Part shown: positions 26,893 through 36,280 of the stretch, piece after piece
Numbering within the stretch: the first letter of the stretch is position 1
Layout of the letters: each line of letters begins with the position of its first letter
Assembly (NCBI RefSeq): GCF_015244745.1
Contig: NZ_JABCQI010000007.1
Location: 173,042-237,041 of the forward strand
Origin: Gluconobacter cadivus
Lineage (GTDB): Bacteria; Pseudomonadota; Alphaproteobacteria; Acetobacterales; Acetobacteraceae
DNA: 64,000 nt
Direction: 5' to 3'
The notes under the pieces: model-generated
The model's database searches: none
Seen by the model: only the letters and a program-made list of their open reading frames with translations
What the model was told of the DNA's origin: nothing
Program-made: the position numbers and the translations under genes

Positions 26893-28227
26893 TCAGCGGT
26901 CCGTCAAGGTTTTGAGAAACGCAATAATGGCCTCGCGATCATGCGGGGTCATGGCGGGCTGCTCGCCGGGTTTACGGTCGAACGGAGCGTCAGTCGTGTC
27001 CAGATTGGCGCGATACTGGGCCGGGAGATCGTTATAGGCCTCGACATGTCCGGTCTTTGAAACCGGATAGAAGCGTTTGGGTTCAAGGTCGCGCAGGGCG
27101 TAGAAATCAAGTACGTCCTCCAGCGAACGAAAAACTCCGTTATGGAAAAAGACCTTGCGGGTAGCCACATTCCGCAGCGTCGGCGTGGTGAACATCCCGC
27201 AGTAAAGACTCAGAGCCGTTCGTCCGTCAGGCTGACGATCACAGACCCCGAGATCATAGGAAGACGGGTTGTGATTGGCCTTGAGCGCCATGTTGCGCGG
27301 CGCTCCCAGAGCTTCGTACTGGTGATCCGTGAACAGTGGCGGCAGGCGCGTGCTGGCGACCGTATCGACATGACATGCCGCACAATTGCCTTTTGCGGGG
27401 TCGTTGAACGCCAGATATCCCTCCCGTTCCAGAGGGGAGAATTTTTCGTGTCCTTCGAGCCATCCATCGAATTTACTGTTGTAGCGATGAAAGGCCGGGT
27501 CTTCGATCTGATACCGGGCCATGGCGAAAATTGCTTCGGCCAGCAGGAGCGAAGAGGACGCGTTAGCACTGGCACCAGCAAGCTGTTTCAGTGTGTCCGA
27601 ATAAGGCGCATGAATGACGCGCTCCGTCACCTTTTCAGGCGTCGATGCCATTTCTGCGGGATCATAAAGCGGGCCGAGCGCCTGCTCTTGCAAGGTGTCG
27701 GCACGGCCATCCCAGAACAGGCCACCCTGTGGCACCATGTTCGCTGATGCGGCGCCCGGATTGGCCGCATTTTTTCCGCCACGCTGCGTAGCCGCCGCAT
27801 TGGCCACGATGGCTGGCGCGGCTTCACTGGTCGGATTGTCAGGACCGATGCTGAAATTGGGGCTCCGCTCGGCATAGGTCAGTGTCGGAATGGAGCGCCG
27901 CCCCTGAAGATCCAGATGCGCACCACCCAGAAAAACAGGTGTTGCAGCCGAGGATGCGTAATGATTTCCGGGTTCATGACACGACGCGCAGGACAGTCGG
28001 CCAGACCCGGAAATCAGAGGATCGTGAAAGATCTGTTTCCCGATTTCCGCCATCTGGGAGAGCGGATGAACATCCGGCCTCCGCAACGACACAGGACAGG
28101 GATTGCTGCCATCCTCTGCGGGAAGGCAGGAGCCAGTCTGCTGCGCCAGAGCGCTTCCCGTCCAGAGAAGCGCCAGAAGAGTGATGCGACCCAGAACAGG
28201 CCGCATCCGATGGTGAAAATCAGGCAT
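26893..28227 (-). CDS. Di-haem cytochrome c peroxidase family protein
   Basis: 444 residues with a signal peptide (ALAQ). Two haem c sites are visible, C-A-S-C-H near residue 91 and C-A-A-C-H near residue 290, in the layout of the CcpA/MauG family. The N-terminal haem domain contains G-K-Q-I-F-H-D-P-L-I-S-G-S-G-R-L-S. Family members reduce hydrogen peroxide in the periplasm or carry out MauG-like oxidations. It starts 5 bp after the stop of the phosphoesterase gene, so both are probably one transcript. Confidence 0.88.
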   Translation of the reverse strand: MPDFHHRMRPVLGRITLLALLWTGSALAQQTGSCLPAEDGSNPCPVSLRRPDVHPLSQMAEIGKQIFHDPLISGSGRLSCASCHEPGNHYASSAATPVFLGGAHLDLQGRRSIPTLTYAERSPNFSIGPDNPTSEAAPAIVANAAATQRGGKNAANPGAASANMVPQGGLFWDGRADTLQEQALGPLYDPAEMASTPEKVTERVIHAPYSDTLKQLAGASANASSSLLLAEAIFAMARYQIEDPAFHRYNSKFDGWLEGHEKFSPLEREGYLAFNDPAKGNCAACHVDTVASTRLPPLFTDHQYEALGAPRNMALKANHNPSSYDLGVCDRQPDGRTALSLYCGMFTTPTLRNVATRKVFFHNGVFRSLEDVLDFYALRDLEPKRFYPVSKTGHVEAYNDLPAQYRANLDTTDAPFDRKPGEQPAMTPHDREAIIAFLKTLTDR

Positions 28228-28232
28228 AAAGA

Positions 28233-30104
28233 TCAGAGGTAGCGTGAGAACATGGAGAAGATCGAGGACAGCAGGGAGGAGAAATAACCCTGCGCGTTAT
28301 CGTTGGAAGCCGTGTCATCCGAGTGATGGCCGAACGGTGAGTCATCATGCCCGAAAGAATGATGGCCGCCGCCATGATGCGGGTGACGGGTGGCAACGAT
28401 ATCGCCCGTGTTATCGTCGAGTTCAAGCGTTTCCGTGTTGGGATCGTGACGGAAATCAAACAGATCGTCGATCTTGCCAGCCGTGGCATCAAAGGACCCC
28501 TGCCCCAGACGCTTGCCGCCGAGCCAGTTGTCTTCAATGAAGCGCGCGATGGACGCCTGGGTCGTCAGGGTATGGCTGACGAAGTTCTGCTTGGCCCAGG
28601 GCGAAATCACGATCAGCGGGATACGCGTGCCGGGTCCGCAACGACCATTGACCGGCTTTCCGCCAACACCTGTCGGAGCCGTACCGGTCCCGCAGATGCC
28701 CGCGCCACCCAGTTGGTCCGCAGCAGCATCGAAAGAGCCATGTGTCGGCGCGACATAAGCATGGTCATACCAGCCGTCGGAGTCATCATAAGCGATCAGG
28801 ATCGCCGTATCCTGCCATTCCGGCAGCTTCTGAACGGCATTGACCACATCAACCACACCAACCTGCTCGTCCAGCGGGTCGGAATAGCCGGCATGACCGT
28901 CCTGATAGGCCGGGAGCTTCACGAAAGACACGGCAGGAAGGTTGCCGGCTTTCACGGCAGCGTAGAAATCCTTCAGATCATATTCATGATTTGCTGGTTC
29001 CTTTTTCGCCGTCCCCGGAACGTAGCTGTATCCGATGGAGCTGACCGAGGCCGGGCGTGCATGGGTCGGATTGGACGTGCTGAGGTAATACTGGAACCAG
29101 TTGTGATGCGGGATATAGTCCGCAACGTTTTCGGACACGATGCTGGAATATGTCGTGCGCGAGCAGCCCGTGGACCCGTCCGTATTGGAAGCGGTGAGGT
29201 CAAAGCCTCCCATGAAGCCGCCCCAGGTAATGCCACGCTCGTTCAGCAGATCGCCGATATTACGACCCGTCATCATGCCCTGATTGGTCGTGGAGGAGCA
29301 GGCGTCGTAGCCGGGGTCGATGTCGTTGACCATCGTCCAGCCACCCTGTCCGTCAGCCACATACGCGGACGACTTGGCAACGGTGGACGGCTTCTGCGTG
29401 GTCGCCAACAACTTCAGACCATTCGTCTGACCGGAAACGACTTCAAGCGCACCCGGCGTCGAAGGACCATAGGTGTCGGTGTAGGAATTGTCGCTCATGG
29501 CAAAGCGCTGTGCATAGCGCCAGTACGCCGTGACCGTGTTGCCATCGTAATAGCCGAGAACCTGCCCCTTGGTGCCGAAAGCGCCAACGCCGCCGGATGT
29601 GCCCTTACCCGTGTAAAGCGGGAAAAGGTCCGCCTTGCCGTTGTCATAGGCCATCTGTTCGGCCGTATAGGCGTGATTCTGGTCAGCCGTGCTGGCCTGC
29701 GTGCGATCCAGACGGAACGGAAGCGCTGCGTCAGATCCGTTGGCCGTGTTGGTGTTGGGGTTCTGCTCCAGCAGTCCCTGCGAAAGCAGGTTGTTGACTG
29801 TCGGCGTACCGGGGCGCGCTCTGAAGCCCGGCTCTCCCGTGGGGTTCGCAGCCTTCGGATAGGTGGCGAAGTAATGATCGAAGGAGACGTTCTCCTGATA
29901 GATCACCACGAGATGGCGAATGGGCGTCCGCGTCTCGGACCCATGCTGGAATGAACCCTGATTCTGGTTCTGTCCCTGATCGTTCCAGGGATTCCAGCCA
30001 CGGGCCTGGCTGAGGGCAGGAGCGGCAACGGACAGGGAGAGAAGTACGGACAGTGCAATTTTGGTGCGCTTCGCAGACACGTCGCGGAATCTTTCATGAT
30101 GCAC
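28233..30104 (-). CDS. Secreted phosphoesterase (phospholipase C/acid phosphatase superfamily)
   Basis: About 623 residues from a GTG at 30104; the ribosome site is weak and a GTG at 30080 is possible. A signal peptide ends near LSQA. The phosphoesterase family (PF04185) opening is clear: I-R-H-L-V-V-I-Y-Q-E-N-V-S-F-D-H-Y-F, with the later Y-D-D-S-D-G-W-Y-D-H and G-P-G-T-R-I-P-L-I-V-I-S-P-W. These enzymes cleave phosphate esters in the periplasm. The C-terminus has an unusual histidine-rich stretch (about residues 572-598) and then a hydrophobic helix. The next gene encodes a di-haem peroxidase. Confidence 0.87.
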   Translation of the reverse strand: MHHERFRDVSAKRTKIALSVLLSLSVAAPALSQARGWNPWNDQGQNQNQGSFQHGSETRTPIRHLVVIYQENVSFDHYFATYPKAANPTGEPGFRARPGTPTVNNLLSQGLLEQNPNTNTANGSDAALPFRLDRTQASTADQNHAYTAEQMAYDNGKADLFPLYTGKGTSGGVGAFGTKGQVLGYYDGNTVTAYWRYAQRFAMSDNSYTDTYGPSTPGALEVVSGQTNGLKLLATTQKPSTVAKSSAYVADGQGGWTMVNDIDPGYDACSSTTNQGMMTGRNIGDLLNERGITWGGFMGGFDLTASNTDGSTGCSRTTYSSIVSENVADYIPHHNWFQYYLSTSNPTHARPASVSSIGYSYVPGTAKKEPANHEYDLKDFYAAVKAGNLPAVSFVKLPAYQDGHAGYSDPLDEQVGVVDVVNAVQKLPEWQDTAILIAYDDSDGWYDHAYVAPTHGSFDAAADQLGGAGICGTGTAPTGVGGKPVNGRCGPGTRIPLIVISPWAKQNFVSHTLTTQASIARFIEDNWLGGKRLGQGSFDATAGKIDDLFDFRHDPNTETLELDDNTGDIVATRHPHHGGGHHSFGHDDSPFGHHSDDTASNDNAQGYFSSLLSSIFSMFSRYL

Positions 30105-30258
30105 GGCATGACCGGAACAAGGTGCCAGAGGTTCGGGCGAACACCATCTTTACCGGCCCACGCCAACACAGTGGATGAGACAGTGCGTTAACTAAATGAA
30201 AGCCTTTGAAAGAAGTGTTATGGTTTCGTGAAAAGCGATATCGTTTGACACATCACTG

Positions 30259-30813
30259 TCACGGAGCCTCTCCCGACGCCGGATCGAAATGAAACGTCGG
30301 CTTTGGCTGCCCCGAAATGGGGGGAGCCGACGGAGCGGCCGGTGGCGTAACCGGCGCCGTGGCCCCTTGCGGCTGGGGCGTAGTCTGAACAGGATGTTTC
30401 GTAAAAACCGGGGCAAGACGCCGCACACTTTGCCCGCGCCTGAGAATCACCCCGGTCCCACTGATCTCTGCGATGCTCCAGTCGCCCACTTTGTCTCCGA
30501 CAGCCACGATCTTGCCGCGACTGCCAGAAGCGCCGGTCCGGACGATCGCCCGCCATCCTCCCGGATGGCCGGAAATACCCACAACCTGCGGCTCACCCGC
30601 CTGCACAGCGCCCCTGCCCTTTGGCTGGCGGTCAGGCTCGAACAGGGGGCGCGCCAGAATGGAATCGACATCAACCTTCTGCGGCTCCTTTGACGGTTGG
30701 GCACAGGCCGGCCCCATCAGCAGGAAGCTCCCGAACAGACCAACCTGAAACCGTCGTACCAACATCATCATGGAACGCCTCTTCCCTGAACGGAGCACAT
30801 TTTCTGCCCTCAT
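30259..30813 (-). CDS. gspC: Type II secretion GspC-like protein (HR domain only)
   Basis: About 184 residues from the ATG at 30813, 4 bp after the gspJ stop; an ATG at 30771 with AGAGG upstream is equally plausible. A signal peptide or N-terminal anchor ends near ACAQP, then a homology-region domain follows (V-D-V-D-S-I-L-A-R-P-L-F-E-P-D-R, G-I-S-G-H-P-G-G-W-R-A-I-V, G-D-K-V-G-D-W-S-I), and then a Pro-rich tail. Standard GspC also has a PDZ or coiled-coil end, which is missing. It would link the GspD secretin to the inner membrane platform. It could also be labelled GspN, as short alphaproteobacterial forms are. Confidence 0.65.
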   Translation of the reverse strand: MRAENVLRSGKRRSMMMLVRRFQVGLFGSFLLMGPACAQPSKEPQKVDVDSILARPLFEPDRQPKGRGAVQAGEPQVVGISGHPGGWRAIVRTGASGSRGKIVAVGDKVGDWSIAEISGTGVILRRGQSVRRLAPVFTKHPVQTTPQPQGATAPVTPPAAPSAPPISGQPKPTFHFDPASGEAP

Positions 30814-30817
30814 GTCT

Positions 30818-31417
30818 TCACTCTCCCGCTGGAGCGGCGAGCAGCGGGCGCACCAGAATGGCGGGCCAGAGTTCCCGCCCGTCGATGCGCTCCATCCGGA
30901 TGCGGACCAGCAGGGGAAGCACCCGGCTTTCCCATGTTTTCTGCCAGACATAATGTCCCTCAACGACGCCGTAATAAGAAAATTCAACGCGCCCCACGTC
31001 GCGGACCAGCGTTTCTTCATGCGGAACTTCAGGTTGCAGGGCGCAGTCCGCCCGGCGGAACCGCCGCCAGCGCAGAACCAGCCGTTTGCCCGCATCCACG
31101 CCAAACGCCACCTGAACCTGCTTGCCGTAACCGCCCTGCTCCGGAAGCCACGACACGAAACCGAGCCGCTCCGAATCTCCTGAAAAAACGGAGCCTCCCC
31201 GGACATCGGGAGTCTCCGCGCGCTCGATCAGACGGCGCAGAGAATCCTCCCCCCCCTGAAACGTCGCTTCGTCTGCATAACGTCGCTCCGCCTGCGACCA
31301 GCCCCGCGTTCCCACTCCCACACCCTGCCAGAGGGCGACGGACAACAGCCCGAACACGACCGTCACGACCAGAATTTCCAGCAGCGTGAAGCCGTCTTCT
31401 CCCGAATCTGGATTCAC
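30818..31417 (-). CDS. gspJ: Type II secretion minor pseudopilin GspJ
   Basis: 199 residues from a GTG at 31417 that overlaps the gspI stop (GTGA). This start gives a normal short prepilin leader (8 residues) before the cleavage motif G-F-T-L-L-E, whereas the ATG at 31483 would give an unlikely 30-residue leader. Methylation glutamate at +5 is present, followed by the hydrophobic pilin helix. It forms the tip of the pseudopilus with GspI, GspK and GspH. Confidence 0.82.
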   Translation of the reverse strand: MNPDSGEDGFTLLEILVVTVVFGLLSVALWQGVGVGTRGWSQAERRYADEATFQGGEDSLRRLIERAETPDVRGGSVFSGDSERLGFVSWLPEQGGYGKQVQVAFGVDAGKRLVLRWRRFRRADCALQPEVPHEETLVRDVGRVEFSYYGVVEGHYVWQKTWESRVLPLLVRIRMERIDGRELWPAILVRPLLAAPAGE

Positions 31418-31827
31418 TCCTGCGCCGCAGCCCCGACTGCCCTCCCCGACAGGGACACAGACCGCGCCGCGCCGTCTTCCCATACCCGCACCTCGACCGA
31501 AAACAGCCCCAGTGACGCCCTCTCCCCTCGTGCCGGAGACGCCGCAATCTGGCGGATGTCCACGCTGGAATGATAATGCGGCGGGACGTCATAGGTCTGC
31601 GACCCCGGTCGGAAAGACGGCATGGCCAATGCACCATCCAGCTGCGACCGGGCCACAGAGAGCAGACGCAGACCATGATCGGCCCGTCCTCCACCCGCCA
31701 GCCCCGCTTCGATCGAGCCCAGCATGGCGGCCAGCGCAAAACCCGCAATCATCAGGGCCACGATGACTTCCAGCAGCGTAAAGCCCTGATCCGGGCGCAA
31801 AGTGCGGACCGGTCGTTCATCGCTCAT
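31414..31827 (-). CDS. gspI: Type II secretion minor pseudopilin GspI
   Basis: 137 residues with the leader ending in Q-G, then F-T-L-L-E-V-I-V-A-L-M-I-A-G-F-A-L, typical of GspI. It overlaps gspH by 11 bp and gspJ by 4 bp, indicating tight translational coupling. GspI nucleates the pseudopilus tip complex in the inner membrane and periplasm. Confidence 0.88.
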   Translation of the reverse strand: MSDERPVRTLRPDQGFTLLEVIVALMIAGFALAAMLGSIEAGLAGGGRADHGLRLLSVARSQLDGALAMPSFRPGSQTYDVPPHYHSSVDIRQIAASPARGERASLGLFSVEVRVWEDGAARSVSLSGRAVGAAAQE

Positions 31828-32284
31828 CGGTCTGAATCCGTCCCGTCACGTCACTGAAGCTGACAAGGGCGGCATGATGCCCCAGAACAACCATCAGCGG
31901 CGCCCCCGTCACGCGCCCATCCGCCATGAACCGGTAAGACGCCCGCGCCATCATCCCGCCCGAGACCGTCGGAACAAACACCCGCGCAGGCTTGTGAATG
32001 CGCGTCGTCCGGAGTGTGTGCCCCTCAACCGTCAGGAACGTCCCTTCCGCGCTGTCCAGCAGAACCGTCACCGTTTCACCGCGGGTTTCGGACAGATCCT
32101 GCGCCTGATGCAGAAGATCCACGACCTGTCGCCGCGCCACGGAAAAGGACAGGGCCTCACTCCGCAGCGGTCCCCGCTCCAGCGCAACACCGAGCAGGAT
32201 TCCGGCAATGGCCAGCACCACCATGATTTCCAGAAGGGTAAAACCGGCATCCCCCCGGCCCTGCGCGTCAATGGGCAAGATCAT
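31817..32284 (-). CDS. gspH: Type II secretion minor pseudopilin GspH
   Basis: 155 residues; leader ends D-A-G, then F-T-L-L-E-I-M-V-V-L-A-I-A-G-I-L-L. The C-terminal beta part is short. The gene overlaps the end of gspF by 17 bp and the start of gspI by 11 bp. GspH is the minor pilin that joins the tip complex to the GspG shaft. Confidence 0.87.
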   Translation of the reverse strand: MILPIDAQGRGDAGFTLLEIMVVLAIAGILLGVALERGPLRSEALSFSVARRQVVDLLHQAQDLSETRGETVTVLLDSAEGTFLTVEGHTLRTTRIHKPARVFVPTVSGGMMARASYRFMADGRVTGAPLMVVLGHHAALVSFSDVTGRIQTDER

Positions 32285-33518
32285 TGAGGCTCAGCATCGC
32301 CAGTAGCAGCGCGGAAACAATTCCGGCCACCAGAACGCCCATGATGATGGTGATTGCCGGGACGAGAATGGCCAGAAGACGCTGGATGATGACGCGGCTT
32401 GCATCCTCGTGAATATCCGCAGACCGCAGGGCGATGGCCGAAAGCTGTGCCGTTTCTTCACCCACACGCAGAAAATGGATCATGGCTTCGGGAAAAACCT
32501 TCGTCCGCTCCAGAGAATAGGCCAGGCCCCGCCCCTCGCGCATGTCCCGCGTGGCCTCACTCACACACGCCGCGCCCGCCATATTGCCAATCACCCCTTC
32601 CGTGATTCTCAGAGCCCCCACAATAGGCACGCCGTTCTGCATCAGCGTGCCGAGCGTGCGGGTAAACTGGGCGGCCATGATCTCCAGCAGCAGCGATCCA
32701 AGGATTGGAACCCGCAGCAGAAAACGGTCAAAGACAAGCCGCCGCTCAGGCTTCCGAAGTATTGCGTGAATACTGACGCCAGCGATTCCGAAAGCGACCA
32801 GCAGCACCAGCCCCCAATGCGTCAGGAAACTGCCCGTCGCAATCACGATCCGCGTTGCCAGCGGCAGAGTGGCGCCATTTTCTTCAAACAGAGGCACGAA
32901 CTGCGGCAGCACCTGCGTCAGCAGAAGCACGATCGAGAACACGGACGCCACGACCAGAACCGCCGGATAGATCATCGCGGACTGAATGGTCGCCCGCAGC
33001 TTTCTCTCCCGTTCGAGCAGCTCCGAAAGATGCAGCAAAGCCTCTCCCAGCGCGCCCCCCGCTTCCCCGGCCCGGACCATGCCGACATAGAGTTTTGGAA
33101 AGACGGAGGGCATGGTCTCAAGGGCCTCGGCAAAGGCCTCACCATCCCTGACCCGGTCCCGCAACGCCCCGATGACCCGACCATTGCGCGGTCCCACGGC
33201 CGTTTCCCCCAGAAACCTGAGGGCACGGTCCAGATCGAGCCCGGCGGTCAACATGGTTGCCAGTTTGCGGGTAAAATCCGCAACCTCCACAGGCCGCAGC
33301 CGAAGCGTATGACGTCGCCCCAGCAACACCCGTACACCACCCTGCACTGCGCCCCGCCGCGTTGCGGGCGCAACCTGCACAACCATCAGTTTCTGCCGTT
33401 GCAGCCGCTGCATCACCTGCTGCTCGGTGCTGGCAAGCATGTCGCCATGCACCAGCCGCCCGTCCGGACCAACCGCGCTGTAGTGCCACGTCTCGGAAGG
33501 ACCCGACGCCGTATTCAT
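32268..33518 (-). CDS. gspF: Type II secretion inner membrane platform protein GspF
   Basis: 416 residues with the two repeated GspF domains (about 85-205 and 285-405) and three membrane helices (near 180, 230 and 385). The N-terminal W-H-Y-S-A-V-G-P-D-G-R-L-V-H-G segment and F-T-R-K-L-A-T-M-L-T-A-G-L-D-L-D-R-A-L are family hallmarks. It couples the GspE ATPase to pseudopilus assembly. Overlaps gspE by 4 bp. Confidence 0.92.
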   Translation of the reverse strand: MNTASGPSETWHYSAVGPDGRLVHGDMLASTEQQVMQRLQRQKLMVVQVAPATRRGAVQGGVRVLLGRRHTLRLRPVEVADFTRKLATMLTAGLDLDRALRFLGETAVGPRNGRVIGALRDRVRDGEAFAEALETMPSVFPKLYVGMVRAGEAGGALGEALLHLSELLERERKLRATIQSAMIYPAVLVVASVFSIVLLLTQVLPQFVPLFEENGATLPLATRIVIATGSFLTHWGLVLLVAFGIAGVSIHAILRKPERRLVFDRFLLRVPILGSLLLEIMAAQFTRTLGTLMQNGVPIVGALRITEGVIGNMAGAACVSEATRDMREGRGLAYSLERTKVFPEAMIHFLRVGEETAQLSAIALRSADIHEDASRVIIQRLLAILVPAITIIMGVLVAGIVSALLLAMLSLNDLAH

Positions 33519-35206
33519 CCGTCATGCCCGATGATGCGCGAAACCTCTTCAAGGGACGTCTCTCCCTGAAGCGCCAGCCTCAGACCCGCCTGAAACAGCG
33601 TTTCCATCCCTGCCGCAACGGCGGCCTGTTCGATCTCGGAATGGTCCCCCCCTGCCATGATGAGACGGGAAATCTCCCGCGATGTCGGAAGAAATTCCGC
33701 CACGGCGCTGCGGCCGCTATAGCCGGTCTGACGACACTCCGCACAGCCCACCGGATGCCACAGCGTGTGCGACGCCCCCGGATCAAGACCCAGACGCTGC
33801 GCCAGTGCCGGATCGACAGCTTCGGGACGGCGACAGTGTCCACACAGCCGCCGCACAAGCCTCTGCGCCAGAATACCGCGCAGAACGGCCGTCATAAGAT
33901 AGTCTTCCAGCCCCATGTCCCGCAGTCGCGTCACCGCCGCCGCAGCCGAATTCGTATGCAGCGTGGACAGCACGAGATGCCCGGTCAAAGCCGCTTGGAC
34001 GGCAATCTGGACGGTCTCGATATCGCGGATTTCACCGACCATGATGACATCCGGATCCTGACGCAGAATGGCCCGGAGCAAACTGGCAAATGTCAGACCG
34101 ATGGCCGGTCTGATCTGAAGCTGGTTGATCCCCGAGAGCTGATACTCCACCGGGTCCTCGACCGTCATGACATTACGCTCGGTCGCATTGAGCCCGGCCA
34201 GCCCCGTATAAAGGGTGGTGGTCTTCCCCGAACCCGTCGGCCCCGTTACCAGAACAATCCCGTTGGGCATCTCCAGCGCAGAGCGGAACGCCGCGATAAT
34301 GGAGGGCGCAAGGCCCAGACGGCTGTAGTCGAAACTCACGGTCGTGCGGTCCAGAACACGCAGGACAACCGTCTCCCCATGCAGCGACGGAACGGTCGAG
34401 ACACGGAAATCCACCTCATGCCCACGCACGGCCAGCTTAATGCGCCCGTCCTGCGGCAACCGGCGCTCCGCAATGTCCAGCTTGGCCATGATCTTGATGC
34501 GCGACACGATCGCAGCCGCCAGACGCGGACTCTGGCTGTCCACTTCATGCAGCACGCCGTCATAACGATACCGAACCACAAGCCGGTCCTCGAAGGGTTC
34601 GATATGAATATCCGACGCCCGCGTTTCCACGGCCTGAAAAATCAGCTGGTTCACCAGCCGGATAATCGGCGCCTCGCTGGCGAGGTCCTTCAGTCGGTCC
34701 GTATCGTCCTCCGCAGCAGACCCTTCCGCATCGAAAACACCCTGCCCTTCGGAGCCGTCCGCGCCGTCCTCAGGATAAAGCCGGTTCAGGGCCGCCGTAA
34801 TATCCGACGGCCGTCCCACCTCACGCCGGACGTCACAGCCCGTGGCGAGTTGAACAGCAGCCGCAGTGTAATCATCCAGCGGATCCGCCATGGCCAGACG
34901 CAGCGTACTCTGCACACAGTCCAGCGGAACGGCGCGCGCCTGACGCAGGAACCGTGCCCCCAGATCGTCGGGCAGGACCGGTTCCAGCACGGCGGCCAGA
35001 TCCTCCGGTGTCAGAACGGTTCCGTCCAGCATGGCGGCGTAGGTCGCAGCCAGATCGCCCTCGCTGACCAGACCGAGTTGGAGCAGAACAAGCGCCAGAG
35101 ACTGCCCGGTCTCGGTCGCGACATTGCGGGCCCGCTCCAGCGCGCGACCTTCGCAGACACCGCGCTCGCTCAGAGCAGCCTCAAGGCGCGCATCAGCCGA
35201 AACCAT
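33515..35206 (-). CDS. gspE: Type II secretion ATPase GspE
   Basis: 563 residues: N-terminal MshEN-like domain (about 40-160), then the ATPase with Walker A G-P-T-G-S-G-K-T-T, Asp box and Walker B (D-P-D-V-I-M-V-G-E-I-R-D), His box (L-S-T-L-H-T-N), and the tetracysteine zinc module C-G-H-C ... C-A-E-C. It powers pseudopilus extension in the cytoplasm. First gene of the leftward arm gspE-F-H-I-J-C; the 85-bp gap to gspO carries divergent promoters. Confidence 0.94.
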   Translation of the reverse strand: MVSADARLEAALSERGVCEGRALERARNVATETGQSLALVLLQLGLVSEGDLAATYAAMLDGTVLTPEDLAAVLEPVLPDDLGARFLRQARAVPLDCVQSTLRLAMADPLDDYTAAAVQLATGCDVRREVGRPSDITAALNRLYPEDGADGSEGQGVFDAEGSAAEDDTDRLKDLASEAPIIRLVNQLIFQAVETRASDIHIEPFEDRLVVRYRYDGVLHEVDSQSPRLAAAIVSRIKIMAKLDIAERRLPQDGRIKLAVRGHEVDFRVSTVPSLHGETVVLRVLDRTTVSFDYSRLGLAPSIIAAFRSALEMPNGIVLVTGPTGSGKTTTLYTGLAGLNATERNVMTVEDPVEYQLSGINQLQIRPAIGLTFASLLRAILRQDPDVIMVGEIRDIETVQIAVQAALTGHLVLSTLHTNSAAAAVTRLRDMGLEDYLMTAVLRGILAQRLVRRLCGHCRRPEAVDPALAQRLGLDPGASHTLWHPVGCAECRQTGYSGRSAVAEFLPTSREISRLIMAGGDHSEIEQAAVAAGMETLFQAGLRLALQGETSLEEVSRIIGHDG

Positions 35207-35291
35207 GCAAAACTCCCGCGGTCTTGCGAGACAGACGGACGCTTCTCATGAGCTTGTCGTGCGATTGCAAATCCGCCAGTGTCCCACCGCC

Positions 35292-36086
35292 ATGACCGTT
35301 TCCCTGCTTGTTGCCATCTTCCTTCTGGCCCCGGTTGCGGGGAGTTTTCTGGGCGTGCTTATACGCCGGATTCCGAGGGGGGAAACCGTGGTCTCCGGCC
35401 GCTCGCATTGTGAAAGCTGCCGTGTTCCGCTGTCTGCCCGCGACCTGATCCCGATCCTGTCCTATGCGATGCAGAAGGGGCGGTGCCGTCACTGCAAGAG
35501 CCGGATTACCCCAGACCATCTGTGGATCGAACTTGCAGCGCTCACCGTGCCCGCCATGGCCCTTCTGGCCCGCATAATAGCCGGTCATTCTCAGGGTCTT
35601 CCTTTCCAGCTGGCCGACTGGGACGCGTTGTCCTTTGTGGGAGACTGCATCCTTGGCTGGGGGTTGCTGGCCCTGTCCGTGATTGACCTGACCTGCCTGC
35701 GGCTTCCGGACATGCTGACGCTGCCGCTTCTTCTGGTGGGACTTGTGGAAGGATATGTCACAACCGGAACGGACGGCGCACTGGATCGTGCGCTCGGCAG
35801 TGCGGCGGGGTGGCTGATCTTCGCGCTCATTGCCGCCGGATACCGGATGATCCGTCACAGGCAGGGCCTCGGAGGTGGAGACGTCAAGCTGCTGGCTATG
35901 GGCGGAGCCTGGGTCGGGCTGGGCGCTCTGCCTGTCGTCATCGGTGCGGGTTCGGCCTTCGGTATCGTGCTGGCTCTGGCAACGGCCATGCGCTCAGGGC
36001 GCTTCAACATGACGATCCTTGTTCCCTTTGGCCCGTGCCTTGCCGTGGCGATCTGGCTGGCGCGTCTCATGCTGTGTCGTTCGTGA
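35292..36086 (+). CDS. gspO: Prepilin peptidase GspO/PilD
   Basis: 264 residues from ATG 35292; the frame is open further upstream but would run into antisense gspE. An inner membrane aspartic protease with about eight helices. The N-terminal loop holds the zinc-type C-E-S-C ... C-R-H-C motif linked to methyltransferase activity, and the two catalytic aspartates are seen in S-V-I-D-L-T-C-L-R-L-P-D and G-G-G-D-V-K-L-L. It would process GspG, H, I, J and K. Confidence 0.9.
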   Translation: MTVSLLVAIFLLAPVAGSFLGVLIRRIPRGETVVSGRSHCESCRVPLSARDLIPILSYAMQKGRCRHCKSRITPDHLWIELAALTVPAMALLARIIAGHSQGLPFQLADWDALSFVGDCILGWGLLALSVIDLTCLRLPDMLTLPLLLVGLVEGYVTTGTDGALDRALGSAAGWLIFALIAAGYRMIRHRQGLGGGDVKLLAMGGAWVGLGALPVVIGAGSAFGIVLALATAMRSGRFNMTILVPFGPCLAVAIWLARLMLCRS

Positions 36087-36280
36087 TCCTGCGATGACTT
36101 ACCCGATGCGCTTGTGCAGGGGCCAGAGAGGTTTTCGAACTGTCATGAATTTATAATATTCCAGCCCTGTCATCGTGCAGGGGTGGAATGATATTGCCTC
36201 GCGAAGCTTTTCATTGCCTTTCATGTGGACCGTTTCATCAGGTGGCCCCTCCCCGCTTTTTCCATGTTCTGTCTTAACGC

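Noticed and set aside
28347..29954. A 535-codon plus-strand frame opposite the phosphoesterase
   Set aside because: Shadow of a conserved gene, no recognisable motif.
33362..35251. A 629-codon plus-strand frame opposite gspE and gspF
   Set aside because: It is antisense to two certain genes, rich in Arg, Pro and His as GC-rich shadow frames are, and shows no domain.
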